Source: Paracraurococcus sp042666655
GTDB taxonomy: Bacteria > Pseudomonadota > Alphaproteobacteria > Acetobacterales > Acetobacteraceae
DNA length: 64,000 nt
NCBI RefSeq assembly: GCF_042666655.1
Contig: NZ_JBHTDE010000011.1
Span: 48,876-112,875 of the forward strand
Reading direction: 5' to 3'
Part shown: positions 44,633 through 53,198 of the stretch, in pieces
Numbering within the stretch: position 1 is the stretch's first letter
How the letters are laid out: every line of letters begins with the position of its first letter
Notes under the pieces: generated by a model
The model's input: only the letters and a program-made list of their open reading frames with translations
What the model was told of the DNA's origin: nothing
Database searches by the model: none
Position numbers and translations under genes: made by a program

Positions 44633-45621
44633 GCGCGCCCCTTCAGCCGGCTGGTCAGCATGCCCCAGACGCCCCCTGGCGCGAACAGGATCACGGCCAG
44701 CAGCACCCCGCCCAGGATCATCTGCCAGGCATCGGCCACGGCGGCTGCGGCATAGACCCGCACCAGCTCGAAGGCCGTCGCACCCAGGAATGGCCCGAGC
44801 GCGCTGCCGGCGCCGCCGAGGATGGCGATGAAGACCAGCTCGCCCGAGGAGGTCCAGTAGGCGAGCTGCGGCGTGACATGCCGCGTCGTCATCGCCACCA
44901 GCGTGCCGCCGACGCCGCCCATCACCGCCGACATGACGTAGGCGAAGAGCAGCACGCGGCGGGCGGAGACGCCCATGAATTCCAGCCGAGTCTCCCGCGT
45001 CTTGATGCCGGCCAGGGCCCGGCCCATCGGCGAGGCGAGATAGGCCCGCACCAGCAGGCCGAAGCCGATCGCCAAGGCGAGCGCCAGGCCGAACATCACC
45101 CATTCCTGGGTATCGCGGTCGGGCGTGACGCCGGCGAAGGTCAGGCCGGCGACGCGGATGCCGTCGGTGCCCTTGGTCAGGGAATAGAGCTTCTCCAGCA
45201 GCGAGTAGAGCACCATCGACAGCGCCAGGTTCAGCATGCCGAAGAAGATGTCGCGGTAGCGCACCACGAAGAGCCCGATGACCAGGCCGAGGATCCCCGC
45301 CAGCAGCGCGCCGAGCGGCAGCAGCAGCAGCGCCTCCGGCATGGCGGGCGCGAGGAAGGCGACGGTATAGGCGCCGACCGCGAGGAACATGCTGTGGCCG
45401 AAGCTGACCTGCCCGGCGCGCAGCAGCAGCAGGATGCCCAGCACCGCGATGCCCTTGGCCAGCGCGATGGTGAGGACGAATTTCAGCCAGGGCGCCAGGA
45501 AGGCGACCAGGACCAGGGCCGCGGCGCCGAGGATGGCGAGCAGCGGTTCGACCACGCGCATGGGCTGGCGCGGCCGATTCACGTCATGCGCCTGCGGCGC
45601 CCGGCGATCGGACGCGCTCAT
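44629..45621 (-). CDS. livM: Branched-chain amino acid-type ABC transporter permease LivM
   Basis: A 330-residue inner-membrane protein with eight to ten hydrophobic helices. LLLLRAGQVSFGHSMFLAVGAYTVAFL is the conserved LivM/LivH core. DGIRVAGLTFAG and the coupling region MGRALAGIKTRETRLEFMGVSARRVLLFAYVMSA are LivM hallmarks. The start at 45621 overlaps the livH stop as ATGA. It forms the translocation channel with LivH. Confidence 0.92.
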   Translation of the reverse strand: MSASDRRAPQAHDVNRPRQPMRVVEPLLAILGAAALVLVAFLAPWLKFVLTIALAKGIAVLGILLLLRAGQVSFGHSMFLAVGAYTVAFLAPAMPEALLLLPLGALLAGILGLVIGLFVVRYRDIFFGMLNLALSMVLYSLLEKLYSLTKGTDGIRVAGLTFAGVTPDRDTQEWVMFGLALALAIGFGLLVRAYLASPMGRALAGIKTRETRLEFMGVSARRVLLFAYVMSAVMGGVGGTLVAMTTRHVTPQLAYWTSSGELVFIAILGGAGSALGPFLGATAFELVRVYAAAAVADAWQMILGGVLLAVILFAPGGVWGMLTSRLKGRA

Positions 45622-46553
45622 ACCCGCCGCGTCTCCAGCACGCCGAACAATCCCTGCGGGCGGACCAGCAGCACGGCGACCATGATGATGTAGGGCACCA
45701 CGACCTCGAATTCCGGCGCGAGGTAGACGGCGATGGACCTGCCGAGGCCGATCATCAGGGCGGAGATCGCCGCGCCCTCGATCTGGCCGAGCCCGGCGGT
45801 CGCCACCACCGCGAAGGAGAGCACGATGGTCTGCGCGCCGATGCCGGGGACCAGCGAGGTGGTGGGGGAGGCCAGTGCGCCGCCGAGCGCCGCCAGCGCG
45901 GCGCCGAAGGTGAAGGTCAGCAGCGTCACGCGGGCGGCGTCGATGCCCATGGCCATCGCCGCCTCCTTGTCGGTGGTGACGGCGACGATCACCCGCCCGG
46001 TCAAGGTCCGCCGCAGGAACCAGGCGAGGCCCGCCAGGGTCGCCACCGCCACGCCGGGCAGCACGAAGAGCTGGTAGGCGGTGAAGGGGATGACGTCCTG
46101 GCCGAAGGGGACGTCGACGGTGCCGAGGAATTTCATCGGCGTGTCCTGCATGATCGGCTGGACGCCCCAGATCAGCTTCTGCACGTCCTCCAGGATCATG
46201 AACAGGGCGAAGGTGACGAGAAGCTGCAGCACCTCCTCCTGCCCGTAGATCCGCCGGAGGATCAGCTTCTCGATCAGCGGCCCGAGGATGCCGCCGACCA
46301 GCGCCGCCGCCAGCAGCAGCCCGACATAGCTGGCCCAGGCCGGCAGGCCGAGCGAGGCGAAGAACAGGCCGACGGAGGCCGCGGTATAGGCGCCGATGGC
46401 GAAGAGGCTGCCATGCGCCACGTTCACGATGCGCAGCACGCCGAACACCATGTTCAGCCCGACCGCCACCATGAAGACCAGCGCCGCATAGGCAAGCCCA
46501 TCCAGCAGGGCCAGCCCAAGCAGCAGCCCGTTGTCGGTCAGCCATTCAGCCAT
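45618..46553 (-). CDS. livH: Branched-chain amino acid-type ABC transporter permease LivH
   Basis: A 311-residue inner-membrane protein with about eight helices. GLNMVFGVLRIVNVAHGSLFAIGAY is the family core and MGIDAARVTLLTFTFGAALAALGGAL the late coupling region. ATGA overlap with livM shows coupled translation. Between this gene and the binding-protein gene upstream are 75 bases with two strong hairpins, which may set a lower level for the permease than for the binding protein. Confidence 0.92.
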   Translation of the reverse strand: MAEWLTDNGLLLGLALLDGLAYAALVFMVAVGLNMVFGVLRIVNVAHGSLFAIGAYTAASVGLFFASLGLPAWASYVGLLLAAALVGGILGPLIEKLILRRIYGQEEVLQLLVTFALFMILEDVQKLIWGVQPIMQDTPMKFLGTVDVPFGQDVIPFTAYQLFVLPGVAVATLAGLAWFLRRTLTGRVIVAVTTDKEAAMAMGIDAARVTLLTFTFGAALAALGGALASPTTSLVPGIGAQTIVLSFAVVATAGLGQIEGAAISALMIGLGRSIAVYLAPEFEVVVPYIIMVAVLLVRPQGLFGVLETRRV

Positions 46554-46579
46554 GCAGCAAACTCACAAAGAATGAAGGG

Positions 46580-46616
46580 ATCGCGGCATTGCCGCGATGG
46601 GGGGAGTGCCTCCCCC
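46580..46616 (-). promoter_or_regulatory. Double hairpin between binding-protein gene and livH
   Basis: ATCGCGGC-ATT-GCCGCGAT (46580-46598) is followed directly by GGGGGAG-TGC-CTCCCCC (46600-46616), giving two perfect stems in the 75-base gap. On the minus strand they lie just after the binding-protein stop. Such hairpins commonly protect the upstream message or terminate part of transcription, as in E. coli liv and mal operons. The second has the TGC loop shared with other hairpins here. Confidence 0.6.
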
Positions 46617-46628
46617 GCGGCGTGCTGC

Positions 46629-47945
46629 CTAGCCGGCGATCGGCGGCGCCATCTGCGCCAGGATGTCGGGCTTCAAGGTCTTCAGCCACTCCACGCTCTT
46701 CATCCCGACTGGCGTCGAGACCATCGCCGCGGGGAAGATCACCATGTCCTTCGGCACCGCGAAGGGGAAGCGGTCGTTGAAGCTGCTCATGCCGACGATC
46801 TGGTCCTCCAGCCCCTGGCCATCCTCGCGCAGGGTGATGGTGGAGGTGGGAGTGTCGAAGGTCAGGCCGCGGAAGGCATTGGCCAGTTCCTGGTCGTTCG
46901 GCCAGCCGCCGCCCTTGGCGGCGATCGCCTTGGCGAAGCCGGCCTGCATGGCGGAGATCGCCTGGGCCATGTGGTGGCAGGGGTAGATCGGGTATTCGTT
47001 GAACTTCGCCCGGTAGCCATCGACGAATTTCGCCAGCCGCGCCGGGTCCTTCGGCTTCGGGTGGTTGTTCCAATGGTCGCCGCGGGTGCCGATGACATGG
47101 CCCGCCGCCATGTTCTTGCCGAGGATCTGCATCGAGGCCTCGGCCACTGGCAGGACGAAGGTCGAGCGCTCGAACAGCTTCCGTTCGGAGGCCTGGCGGA
47201 CGAAGGTGACGAGGTCGCCGCCCCAGGAGGTGGACAGGATCACGTCGGGCCGGGTCGCCAGCAGGCGGGTGACCTCGGTGCTGTAGTCGGTGGCGCCGAG
47301 CCGGGGGAACATCTCCGCCACCACGCGCACGCCGGGCTTCAGCGCATCCATGCCGGCCTTCCACATCTCCCAGCTGTCGCGTCCCCAGGCATAGTCCTGG
47401 TTGATCACCGCCAGCGTCCTGAAGTCGGGCTTGTTCTTCAGGAGGTACAGCAGCGGGGCCAGGACTTCCGGCGTGCCGTAGCCCTGGGTGCGGAAGGCAT
47501 AGGGGTGCGGGCCTTCCTCGAAGATGCGCTGGGTGCCGCAGTCCCAGAGCAGGGTGGTCTTCTTCATCTCGTCGGACAGCGGCGTGCAGGCCAGGCACGA
47601 ACCGGAGGAAATGGAGGCGAAGACGATATGCACGCCCTCGTTCTGCACCAGGCGGCGGTACTCGCCGACCAGGTGGTCGGTGCCCGGGGCCTCGTCGACG
47701 AAGAAGGGCTTCACCGGCACGCCGCCGATGCCGCCGGCCTTGTTGATCTCCTCGAACAGCATCTCGGCGGTCTGCTTGGCCGGGACGCCGAAGACCGAGG
47801 CCGCGCCGGAGAGGAAGGTGGTGATGCCGACCCGCAGCTCGGTGGGCTTGGTCTGCGCCCCGGCATTGCCGCCGGCGAGCAGCAGGCTGCCTGACGTGGC
47901 GGCGGCGCCGAGCATGGCGGCGCGGCGGGTGACGGCATGGGTCAT
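46629..47945 (-). CDS. ABC transporter substrate-binding protein of the liv operon
   Basis: A 438-residue periplasmic binding protein (type I fold, LivJ/amide-binding branch). The signal MTHAVTRRAAMLGAAATSGS...NAGA has a twin Arg (TRRAAM) and so may use the Tat route. ELRVGITTFLSGAASVFGVPAKQ opens lobe one; AVINQDYAWGRDSWEMWKAG and ILSTSWGGDLVTFVRQA are typical. It is first in the operon with livHMGF and must give the transporter its specificity, which cannot be read from sequence. The start at 47945 has GAGGA upstream. Confidence 0.92.
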   Translation of the reverse strand: MTHAVTRRAAMLGAAATSGSLLLAGGNAGAQTKPTELRVGITTFLSGAASVFGVPAKQTAEMLFEEINKAGGIGGVPVKPFFVDEAPGTDHLVGEYRRLVQNEGVHIVFASISSGSCLACTPLSDEMKKTTLLWDCGTQRIFEEGPHPYAFRTQGYGTPEVLAPLLYLLKNKPDFRTLAVINQDYAWGRDSWEMWKAGMDALKPGVRVVAEMFPRLGATDYSTEVTRLLATRPDVILSTSWGGDLVTFVRQASERKLFERSTFVLPVAEASMQILGKNMAAGHVIGTRGDHWNNHPKPKDPARLAKFVDGYRAKFNEYPIYPCHHMAQAISAMQAGFAKAIAAKGGGWPNDQELANAFRGLTFDTPTSTITLREDGQGLEDQIVGMSSFNDRFPFAVPKDMVIFPAAMVSTPVGMKSVEWLKTLKPDILAQMAPPIAG

Positions 47946-48076
47946 GGCGGGCGTGTCCTCCTCGGGTGTCCAGGCTTGGCGGCTTGGTTGTGGCCAGGAT
48001 GCCGGTACAGGGCGCAAGTGGGAAGGGGCGTTCGGCCCGGTTCCGGCCCGGGCCGATCCAGGCTAGCCTCGGCGGC

Positions 48077-48925
48077 GTGAACATCCTCTCGATCCAGTCC
48101 TGGGTCGCCTATGGCCATGTCGGCAATGCCAGCGCGGTCTTCCCGCTGCAGCGGCTCGGCGCCGAGGTCTGGGCGATCAACACCGTGCAATTCTCCAACC
48201 ACCCGGGCTATGGCGCCTGGCGCGGCCAGGTGTTGCCGGCCTCCCTGATCTCCGACTGCGTCCAGGGCATCGCCGAGCGCGGCGTGCTCGCTCAATGCGA
48301 CGCGGTGCTGACCGGCTATGTCGGCGATGCCGAGACCGGGGCGGCGATCCTCGACGCGGTGGCGCGGGTGAAGGCGGCCAACCCGGCGGCGCGGTGGTGC
48401 TGCGACCCGGTGATCGGCGACATCGGCCCGGGCGTCTATGTCCGCAGCGGGATCCCGGAATTCTTCCGCGACCGCGCCCTGGCGCTGGCCGACATCGCCA
48501 CGCCCAACCAGTTCGAGCTGGAATGGCTGACCGGCCGGCGCATCGCCACGCTGGCGGATGCCAAGGCCGCGGTCGCCGAGCTGCAGGCCGGCGGGCCGCG
48601 CTGCGTGCTGCTGACCTCGCTGCGCACGGCGGAGACGCCGCCCGGCTCGCTCGACCTGCTGGCGGCGGAAGGCGACTCGGCCTGGCGGGTGCGCACGCCG
48701 CTGCTGCCGATCGCGGCGAATGGCGCGGGCGATGCGATCGCCGCGCTCTTCCTGTTCCACCGGCTGCGCAGCGGCAGCGCGCGGGTGGCGCTGGAATGCG
48801 CCGCGGCCTCGATCCACGGGCTGCTGCGGCGGACCGCCGAGGCCGGCTCGCGCGAGTTGCTGACCGTGGCGGCGCAGGAGGAATTCGTGGCTCCCAGCCA
48901 GGGCTTCGTGGCGGAGCGCTGCTGA
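48077..48925 (+). CDS. pdxY: Pyridoxal kinase
   Basis: A 282-residue ribokinase-fold enzyme of vitamin B6 salvage that phosphorylates pyridoxal. NILSIQSWVAYGHVGNASAVFPLQRLG is the PdxY/PdxK start. VQFSNHPGYGAWRG binds substrate, CDPVIGDIGPGVYV is the Asp-containing middle motif, ATPNQFELEWLTG follows, and NGAGDAIAALF holds the catalytic Asp (Thr of the usual GTGD is Ala). The GTG start at 48077 is chosen because the homologous N-terminus begins there. It diverges from the liv operon, 131 bases apart. Confidence 0.93.
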   Translation: MNILSIQSWVAYGHVGNASAVFPLQRLGAEVWAINTVQFSNHPGYGAWRGQVLPASLISDCVQGIAERGVLAQCDAVLTGYVGDAETGAAILDAVARVKAANPAARWCCDPVIGDIGPGVYVRSGIPEFFRDRALALADIATPNQFELEWLTGRRIATLADAKAAVAELQAGGPRCVLLTSLRTAETPPGSLDLLAAEGDSAWRVRTPLLPIAANGAGDAIAALFLFHRLRSGSARVALECAAASIHGLLRRTAEAGSRELLTVAAQEEFVAPSQGFVAERC

Positions 48926-48934
48926 GCCGGGGTC

Positions 48935-49086
48935 AAGGCCAGGGAGGAAGTGTCCTCCGGTTGGACGCAGTGCGTCCAAGCCTCCTCTGTTTCTCCGAGT
49001 CCGGCATTCGCCGCGCGGCAGGTGCCGACTCACGAGGAGGAAGGGTGGGGTTTGGGGAGGGAATGCTTTTCCCTCCCCGACCTGGC
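48935..49086 (-). repeat. Dispersed three-hairpin repeat, copy B (full)
   Basis: Read on the minus strand it matches copy A throughout: hairpin GGGAGGGAAAAGCATTCCCTCCC (49055-49077), the central GGCA-CCT-GCCGCGCGGC-GAA-TGCC palindrome (core 49010-49019) with GAGTC flanks, and the hairpin GGAGGACACTTCCTCC (48943-48958). An extra perfect palindrome, TTGGACGCAGTGCGTCCAA (48961-48979), sits between the core and the last hairpin. It fills the 164 bases between the convergent 3' ends of pdxY and the next gene. Confidence 0.7.
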
Positions 49087-49089
49087 CTC

Positions 49090-49578
49090 TCAGCCCGGCC
49101 GGAACCCGTCCAGCACCGCGGCCAGTTCCGCCTCCAGCCCCGCCCAATCGGCCTCGGGCGCGGAGGCGACCAGCAGCCAGCTCCGCTCCGGCCCGTAGAG
49201 GCAGACCGCGCGCAGCACCACCGGCACGCCGCTCGGCTGGCCGATGGCGCGGGCCTGGATCACGTCGCCCGGCAGGCCGGCCAGGCGCAGGTGGTCCTCG
49301 GCCGGCAGGTCGCCGACCTGGAAGGGGCGCAGGCTGCGCAGCGTGCGGGCCAGGTGGCCGGGCCGCGCCGCCGGCGGCACCGGGCGCTGGGCGCGGATCA
49401 GCAACATGCCGGTCTCCGCCGCACCGCGCGGCGCGGCGACGTCGCGCAGCACGGTCCAGCCCAGGGCACGGGTGACGACGCGCATGTGCTCGCCCTCGGT
49501 TACCCGGAATGGCGCCTGCGCCGCGGCGCCGGCGGTGGTCAGCAGCAAGGCGAGCAGGGCCGGCAGGATGCGACGCAT
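49090..49578 (-). CDS. Exported protein of unknown function
   Basis: A 162-residue protein with a signal peptide (RRILPALLALLLTTAGAAAQ) and a start fixed by GGAGG upstream of ATG 49578. The mature part contains VVTRALGWTVLRDVAAPRG, LARTLRSLRPFQVGDLPAED, VVLRAVCLYGPERSWLLVAS and a late WAGLEAELAAVLDGF. I do not recognise a domain; it reads as a small mixed alpha/beta periplasmic protein. It is convergent with pdxY and divergent from the AapJ-like gene. Confidence 0.7.
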   Translation of the reverse strand: MRRILPALLALLLTTAGAAAQAPFRVTEGEHMRVVTRALGWTVLRDVAAPRGAAETGMLLIRAQRPVPPAARPGHLARTLRSLRPFQVGDLPAEDHLRLAGLPGDVIQARAIGQPSGVPVVLRAVCLYGPERSWLLVASAPEADWAGLEAELAAVLDGFRPG

Positions 49579-49678
49579 GCCTCCGCAGGTGTGTCCGTGG
49601 CCGGGCCGGCGCAAGCCCGCCCCTTGCCGGCGGCGGCCGCCGGCCAGCATCATCGCCGCCGGGATCGGGAGAGATCGG

Positions 49679-50704
49679 ATGCGGAGTCTGTTCGGCGTGG
49701 CGCTGGCCGCGACCCTTGGCGCGGGCATGGCCTGGGCGCAGCCCCAGTCATCGGGGCCGACGCTCACCGCGGTGAAGCAGCGCGACATCCTGGTCTGCGG
49801 CACCTCGACCGGCGCCGCCGGGTTCTCGACGCCCGACAGCCGGGGCGAGTATCGCGGGCTGGACAGCGACCTCTGCCGCGCCACCGCCGCCGCCGTGCTG
49901 GGCGACCCCGCCAAGATCCGCTGGGTGCCGCTGACCAGCACGGCGCGGCTGCCCGCCCTGCAGTCCGGCCAGGTGGACGTGCTGATCCGCACCACCACCT
50001 GGACCCAGGTGCGGGACACCGCCAACGGGCTGAATTTCACCGCGGTCAGCTTCTACGACGGCCAGGGCTTCCTGCTGCGCAAGTCGCTCGGCCTGGCCAG
50101 GGCGACCGACCTGCAGGGCGCCTCGATCTGCGTCACCGCCGGCAGCACCAACGAGCTGAACCTGGCCGACTGGGCGCGCATCAACAAGGTGGACTACCGC
50201 CCGGTGGTCTTCGAGCAGAACGACGAGGCGCGGCGCAGCTACCTGGCCGGCCGGTGCGACGCCTATTCCACCGATGCCAGCCAGCTCGCCGGGCTGCGGT
50301 CCAGCTTCCCCAGCCCGGAGGAGCACGTGATCCTGCCGGACATCATCAGCAAGGAACCGCATGCCCCGGTTGTCCGGCACGGCGACGACCAGTGGTTCGA
50401 CATCGTCCGCTGGACCTTCTTCGCCCTGCTGACGGCGGAGGAGCTCGGCATCACCCAGGCCAATGTCGAGGCGCAGCGGGCCAGCCCGAACCCGGAGGTG
50501 CGGCGCCTGCTGGGCCTGACCGGCGACCACGGGCCGCTGATGGGGCTGGACCGGGCCTGGGCCTACAACGCCATCAAGGCGGTGGGGAATTACGGCGAGA
50601 TCTTCGAGCGCAACCTCGGGATGGGCAGCGCGGTGAAGCTGCCGCGCGGGCTGAACGACCTGTGGTCCCGTGGCGGGCTGATGTATGCGCCCCCCGTCCG
50701 GTAG
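49679..50704 (+). CDS. AapJ/BztA-type amino acid ABC substrate-binding protein (orphan 1)
   Basis: A 341-residue periplasmic binding protein (type II fold). The signal is RSLFGVALAATLGAGMAWAQ. VKQRDILVCGTSTGAAGFSTPDSRGEYRGLDSDLCRA is the entry typical of general L-amino acid binding proteins, followed by VDVLIRTTTWTQVRD, LNFTAVSFYDGQGFLLRK and a C-terminal YNAIKAVGNYGEIFERNLG. No aapQMP genes are adjacent. A close paralogue lies at 56171-57199 with the same motifs throughout. The ATG at 49679 has GGGAGAG upstream. Confidence 0.9.
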   Translation: MRSLFGVALAATLGAGMAWAQPQSSGPTLTAVKQRDILVCGTSTGAAGFSTPDSRGEYRGLDSDLCRATAAAVLGDPAKIRWVPLTSTARLPALQSGQVDVLIRTTTWTQVRDTANGLNFTAVSFYDGQGFLLRKSLGLARATDLQGASICVTAGSTNELNLADWARINKVDYRPVVFEQNDEARRSYLAGRCDAYSTDASQLAGLRSSFPSPEEHVILPDIISKEPHAPVVRHGDDQWFDIVRWTFFALLTAEELGITQANVEAQRASPNPEVRRLLGLTGDHGPLMGLDRAWAYNAIKAVGNYGEIFERNLGMGSAVKLPRGLNDLWSRGGLMYAPPVR

Positions 50705-50713
50705 GGGCGGGCC

Positions 50714-50947
50714 TCAGCCCAGCTGGTCCATGAACCCGTCATCCGGCACCCGGAAGCGCTCCGGCTTCGCGGGCTGCGGCAGCAGCCAGACGGGGCGCGA
50801 GGAGGACGGCTCCCGCACCCGCGGGGGCGGGCCGAGGAAAGGCAGCACGTCGCCGGCGCTGGCGGCGGCCGGGTAGGGCTCGGCGCAGCCGCCGAGCAGG
50901 GGGATCACGGCCATCATGGCCGCCAGGGTCGCTGTGCCGCGGGTCAT
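50714..50947 (-). CDS. Small lipoprotein
   Basis: A 77-residue protein with a lipoprotein signal: MTRGTATLAAMMAVIPLLGGC, lipobox LGGC with the Cys near residue 21. The mature part is Pro/Arg-rich (GPPPRVREPSSSRPVWLLPQ) without a recognisable domain. It starts at ATG 50947 and is convergent with the AapJ-like gene, whose stop is 9 bases away. Probably outer-membrane anchored; the function is unknown. Confidence 0.65.
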   Translation of the reverse strand: MTRGTATLAAMMAVIPLLGGCAEPYPAAASAGDVLPFLGPPPRVREPSSSRPVWLLPQPAKPERFRVPDDGFMDQLG

Positions 50948-51024
50948 GCGCCTTCTGCCCTACAGATCGTGGGGGGGGCGGCGCAAGTGACGGAGCGGCG
51001 ACCGGGGTGGGGCAGAGGCGGCCG

Positions 51025-51963
51025 TTACGGCAGCGGCACCGGGCCGGTGAGCAGCCAGGCGGTCACCGGAAAGGCCAGCGCCGCGATCACGGTGGACAGC
51101 AGCACCACCGCCGAGACCGAATCGGCCCCGGTGTGGAAGCGCTGCGCCAGGACGAAGGCGTTGGTCGCGGTCGGCATCGCCGCCAGCATGACCCCGGCCT
51201 GGACCCAGAACAGTTCGAGGCCCAGCAGCGGCCCCAGCAGCAGCCAGGCCAGCAGCGGATAGGCCACCAGCTTGCCCGCGGTGGCAGCGCCGGCCGCGAG
51301 GACCAGCCGGCGGTCGAGCCGCAGCCGCCCGAGCGTCCCGCCCAGGGCGAAGAGCGCGGTCGGCCCGGCCGCGGCGCCGAGGAAGCCGAGGAAACGCTCG
51401 ATCGGGCCGGGGATGGCCAGGCCGAGCGCCCCCAGCAGGGCGCCGGCCGAGATCGCCAGCAGCACCGGGTTGAGCAGCAGCGACCGCAGCACCCGGCCGA
51501 AGACCCCGCGCTCCCCCATCGGCGCCATCAGCACGCTGCCGAGGGCGATGACGATGGCGACCTCGGACATGATGGCCATGGCGACCGGGCCGGCGCCGCG
51601 CTCCCCCAGCAGCGGCAGCAGCAGGGGCGGGCCGAGATAGCCGACATTGCCCATGGCGGCCGAGGCGGCGATGGCCGCGGCCTGGCCGCGGCGCCGCCCG
51701 GCCAGCAGCATCGCCGCGGCCATGCTGCCGAAGAAGACCGCCAGGCAGGCGCCGAGGTAGCCGCCGAAGAAGCGCGGCTCGAAGCTTTGCGCCAGGGGCT
51801 GGGCGGCCATCAGCCGCAGCAGCATGGCCGGCAGGGCGAAGCTGAAGGCGAAGGTGCCGACCGCGTCGGTCACCGCCGGCGCGACGGTGCCGCGCCGCAC
51901 CGCGGCCCAGCCCAGGCCGACCACGGCGAAGATCGGCAGGCAGAGCGAGAGGAACCCGAGCAC
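51025..51963 (-). CDS. AEC family transporter (auxin efflux carrier-like)
   Basis: A 312-residue membrane protein with about ten helices in two inverted halves. FLSLCLPIFAVVGLGWAAVRRG opens it; FAFSFALPAMLLRLMA and MLAAMPTATNAFVLAQRFHTGAD (the second-half crossover region with the conserved Pro-Thr-x-Asn) are AEC hallmarks. The family exports or imports organic acids such as malonate or malate. The GTG start at 51963 gives the homologous N-terminus; the longer reading upstream crosses the divergent promoter region. It diverges from the LLM oxidoreductase, 95 bases apart. Confidence 0.87.
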   Translation of the reverse strand: MLGFLSLCLPIFAVVGLGWAAVRRGTVAPAVTDAVGTFAFSFALPAMLLRLMAAQPLAQSFEPRFFGGYLGACLAVFFGSMAAAMLLAGRRRGQAAAIAASAAMGNVGYLGPPLLLPLLGERGAGPVAMAIMSEVAIVIALGSVLMAPMGERGVFGRVLRSLLLNPVLLAISAGALLGALGLAIPGPIERFLGFLGAAAGPTALFALGGTLGRLRLDRRLVLAAGAATAGKLVAYPLLAWLLLGPLLGLELFWVQAGVMLAAMPTATNAFVLAQRFHTGADSVSAVVLLSTVIAALAFPVTAWLLTGPVPLP

Positions 51964-52058
51964 AAGGCCACCATAGCGGGTGGCAGCGGCAGCGCCAGCA
52001 TGCTTGCCCTCGACGCCGGAGCGCGCTTCGCTGCGGCAAAGCACGGAGGGACGCACCC

Positions 52059-53126
52059 ATGGAATTCGGGATCGCCATGCCGACGGATGCCGAAAGCTGG
52101 CGCCTGGCGGAACGCGCCGAGGCGCTCGGCTTCCGCTCCGCCTGGTTCTACGACACCCAGATGCTCTCGGCCGACTGCTTCGTCGCGATGGGCGCGGCGG
52201 CGATGAAGACCCGCCGCATCCGGCTCGGCACCGGGGTGCTGATCCCGTCCAACCGGATCGCCGCGGTCACCGCGAATGCCTTCGCCACGCTGAACAAGCT
52301 GGCGCCGGGGCGGGTCGACATGGGCCTCGGCACCGGCTTCACCGGCCGCCGGGCGATGGGCCTGGGTGCGATGTCGCTGAAGGATTTCGCCGAGTACATC
52401 CGGGTGATGCTGGCGCTGCTGCGCGAGGAGACGGTCGAGACCGAGATCGAGGGCGAGCGCCGCAAGATCCGGCTGCTGAATCCCGACCTCGGGCTGATCG
52501 ACACAAGCACGCCGATGCGGCTGCACCTGGCCGCCGCCGGGCCGCGGGCGCGGGCGATGTGCGCCCGGCTCGGCGCCGGCTGGATCAATTTCTTCTCCGA
52601 CGTCCCCGCCGCCGTCGCCATGCTGGGCGAGATGCGCCAGGCCTGGGAGGCGGCCGGCCAGGCCGCGCCGCTCGAGGCCACCGCCTTCGTGCTCGGCTGC
52701 GTGCTGGAAGACGGCGAGCCCCATGACAGCCCGCGCGCCGTCGCCCAGGCCGGGCCGCGCGCCGCGGTGCTGCTGCACCGCGCGGCGGACGAGGTGCTGT
52801 CGGGCCTGCCCAACATCTCCCCGGTGCCGGAGAGCTGCCGCGCGGCGGTCGAGGGCTATGTCGCGCTGGCCAGGACCTTCGAGCCGAAGGACGCCCCGTA
52901 CCTCGAGAACCACCGCGGCCACCTGATGTTCGTCAAGCCGGAGGAGCGGCCCTTCGTCACCGGCGAGATGATCCGCATCAGCAGCTTCACCGCCACCGAG
53001 GCCGAGCTGAAGCGCCGCATCGGCGACCTGCGCGACGCCGGCTACACCGAGTTCACCGTGCAGATCGTCCCCGGCCAGGAGCAGGCGATCGAGGATTGGG
53101 GCCGGATCATGCGGGCCTTCCGCTAG
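52059..53126 (+). CDS. LLM-class flavin-dependent oxidoreductase
   Basis: A 355-residue luciferase-like TIM barrel, F420- or FMN-dependent. MEFGIAMPTDAESWRLAERAEALGF, AWFYDTQMLSADCFVAMG, IRLGTGVLIPSNRIAAVTANAFATLNKLAPGRVDMGLGTGF and LHLAAAGPRARAMCARLGAGW follow the methylenetetrahydromethanopterin reductase-like branch. The C-terminal part (residues 230-300, with PNISPVPESCR) differs from the common form. The cofactor and substrate cannot be decided. The TAXI-TRAP system starts 72 bases downstream, so they may share an operon. Confidence 0.87.
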   Translation: MEFGIAMPTDAESWRLAERAEALGFRSAWFYDTQMLSADCFVAMGAAAMKTRRIRLGTGVLIPSNRIAAVTANAFATLNKLAPGRVDMGLGTGFTGRRAMGLGAMSLKDFAEYIRVMLALLREETVETEIEGERRKIRLLNPDLGLIDTSTPMRLHLAAAGPRARAMCARLGAGWINFFSDVPAAVAMLGEMRQAWEAAGQAAPLEATAFVLGCVLEDGEPHDSPRAVAQAGPRAAVLLHRAADEVLSGLPNISPVPESCRAAVEGYVALARTFEPKDAPYLENHRGHLMFVKPEERPFVTGEMIRISSFTATEAELKRRIGDLRDAGYTEFTVQIVPGQEQAIEDWGRIMRAFR

Positions 53127-53198
53127 CGGCACGCTCCCGGTTGCCGACCGGCGCGCCGCACCGCACAATCCCCCGGTCAACCCGGGAGAATCTGGCCG

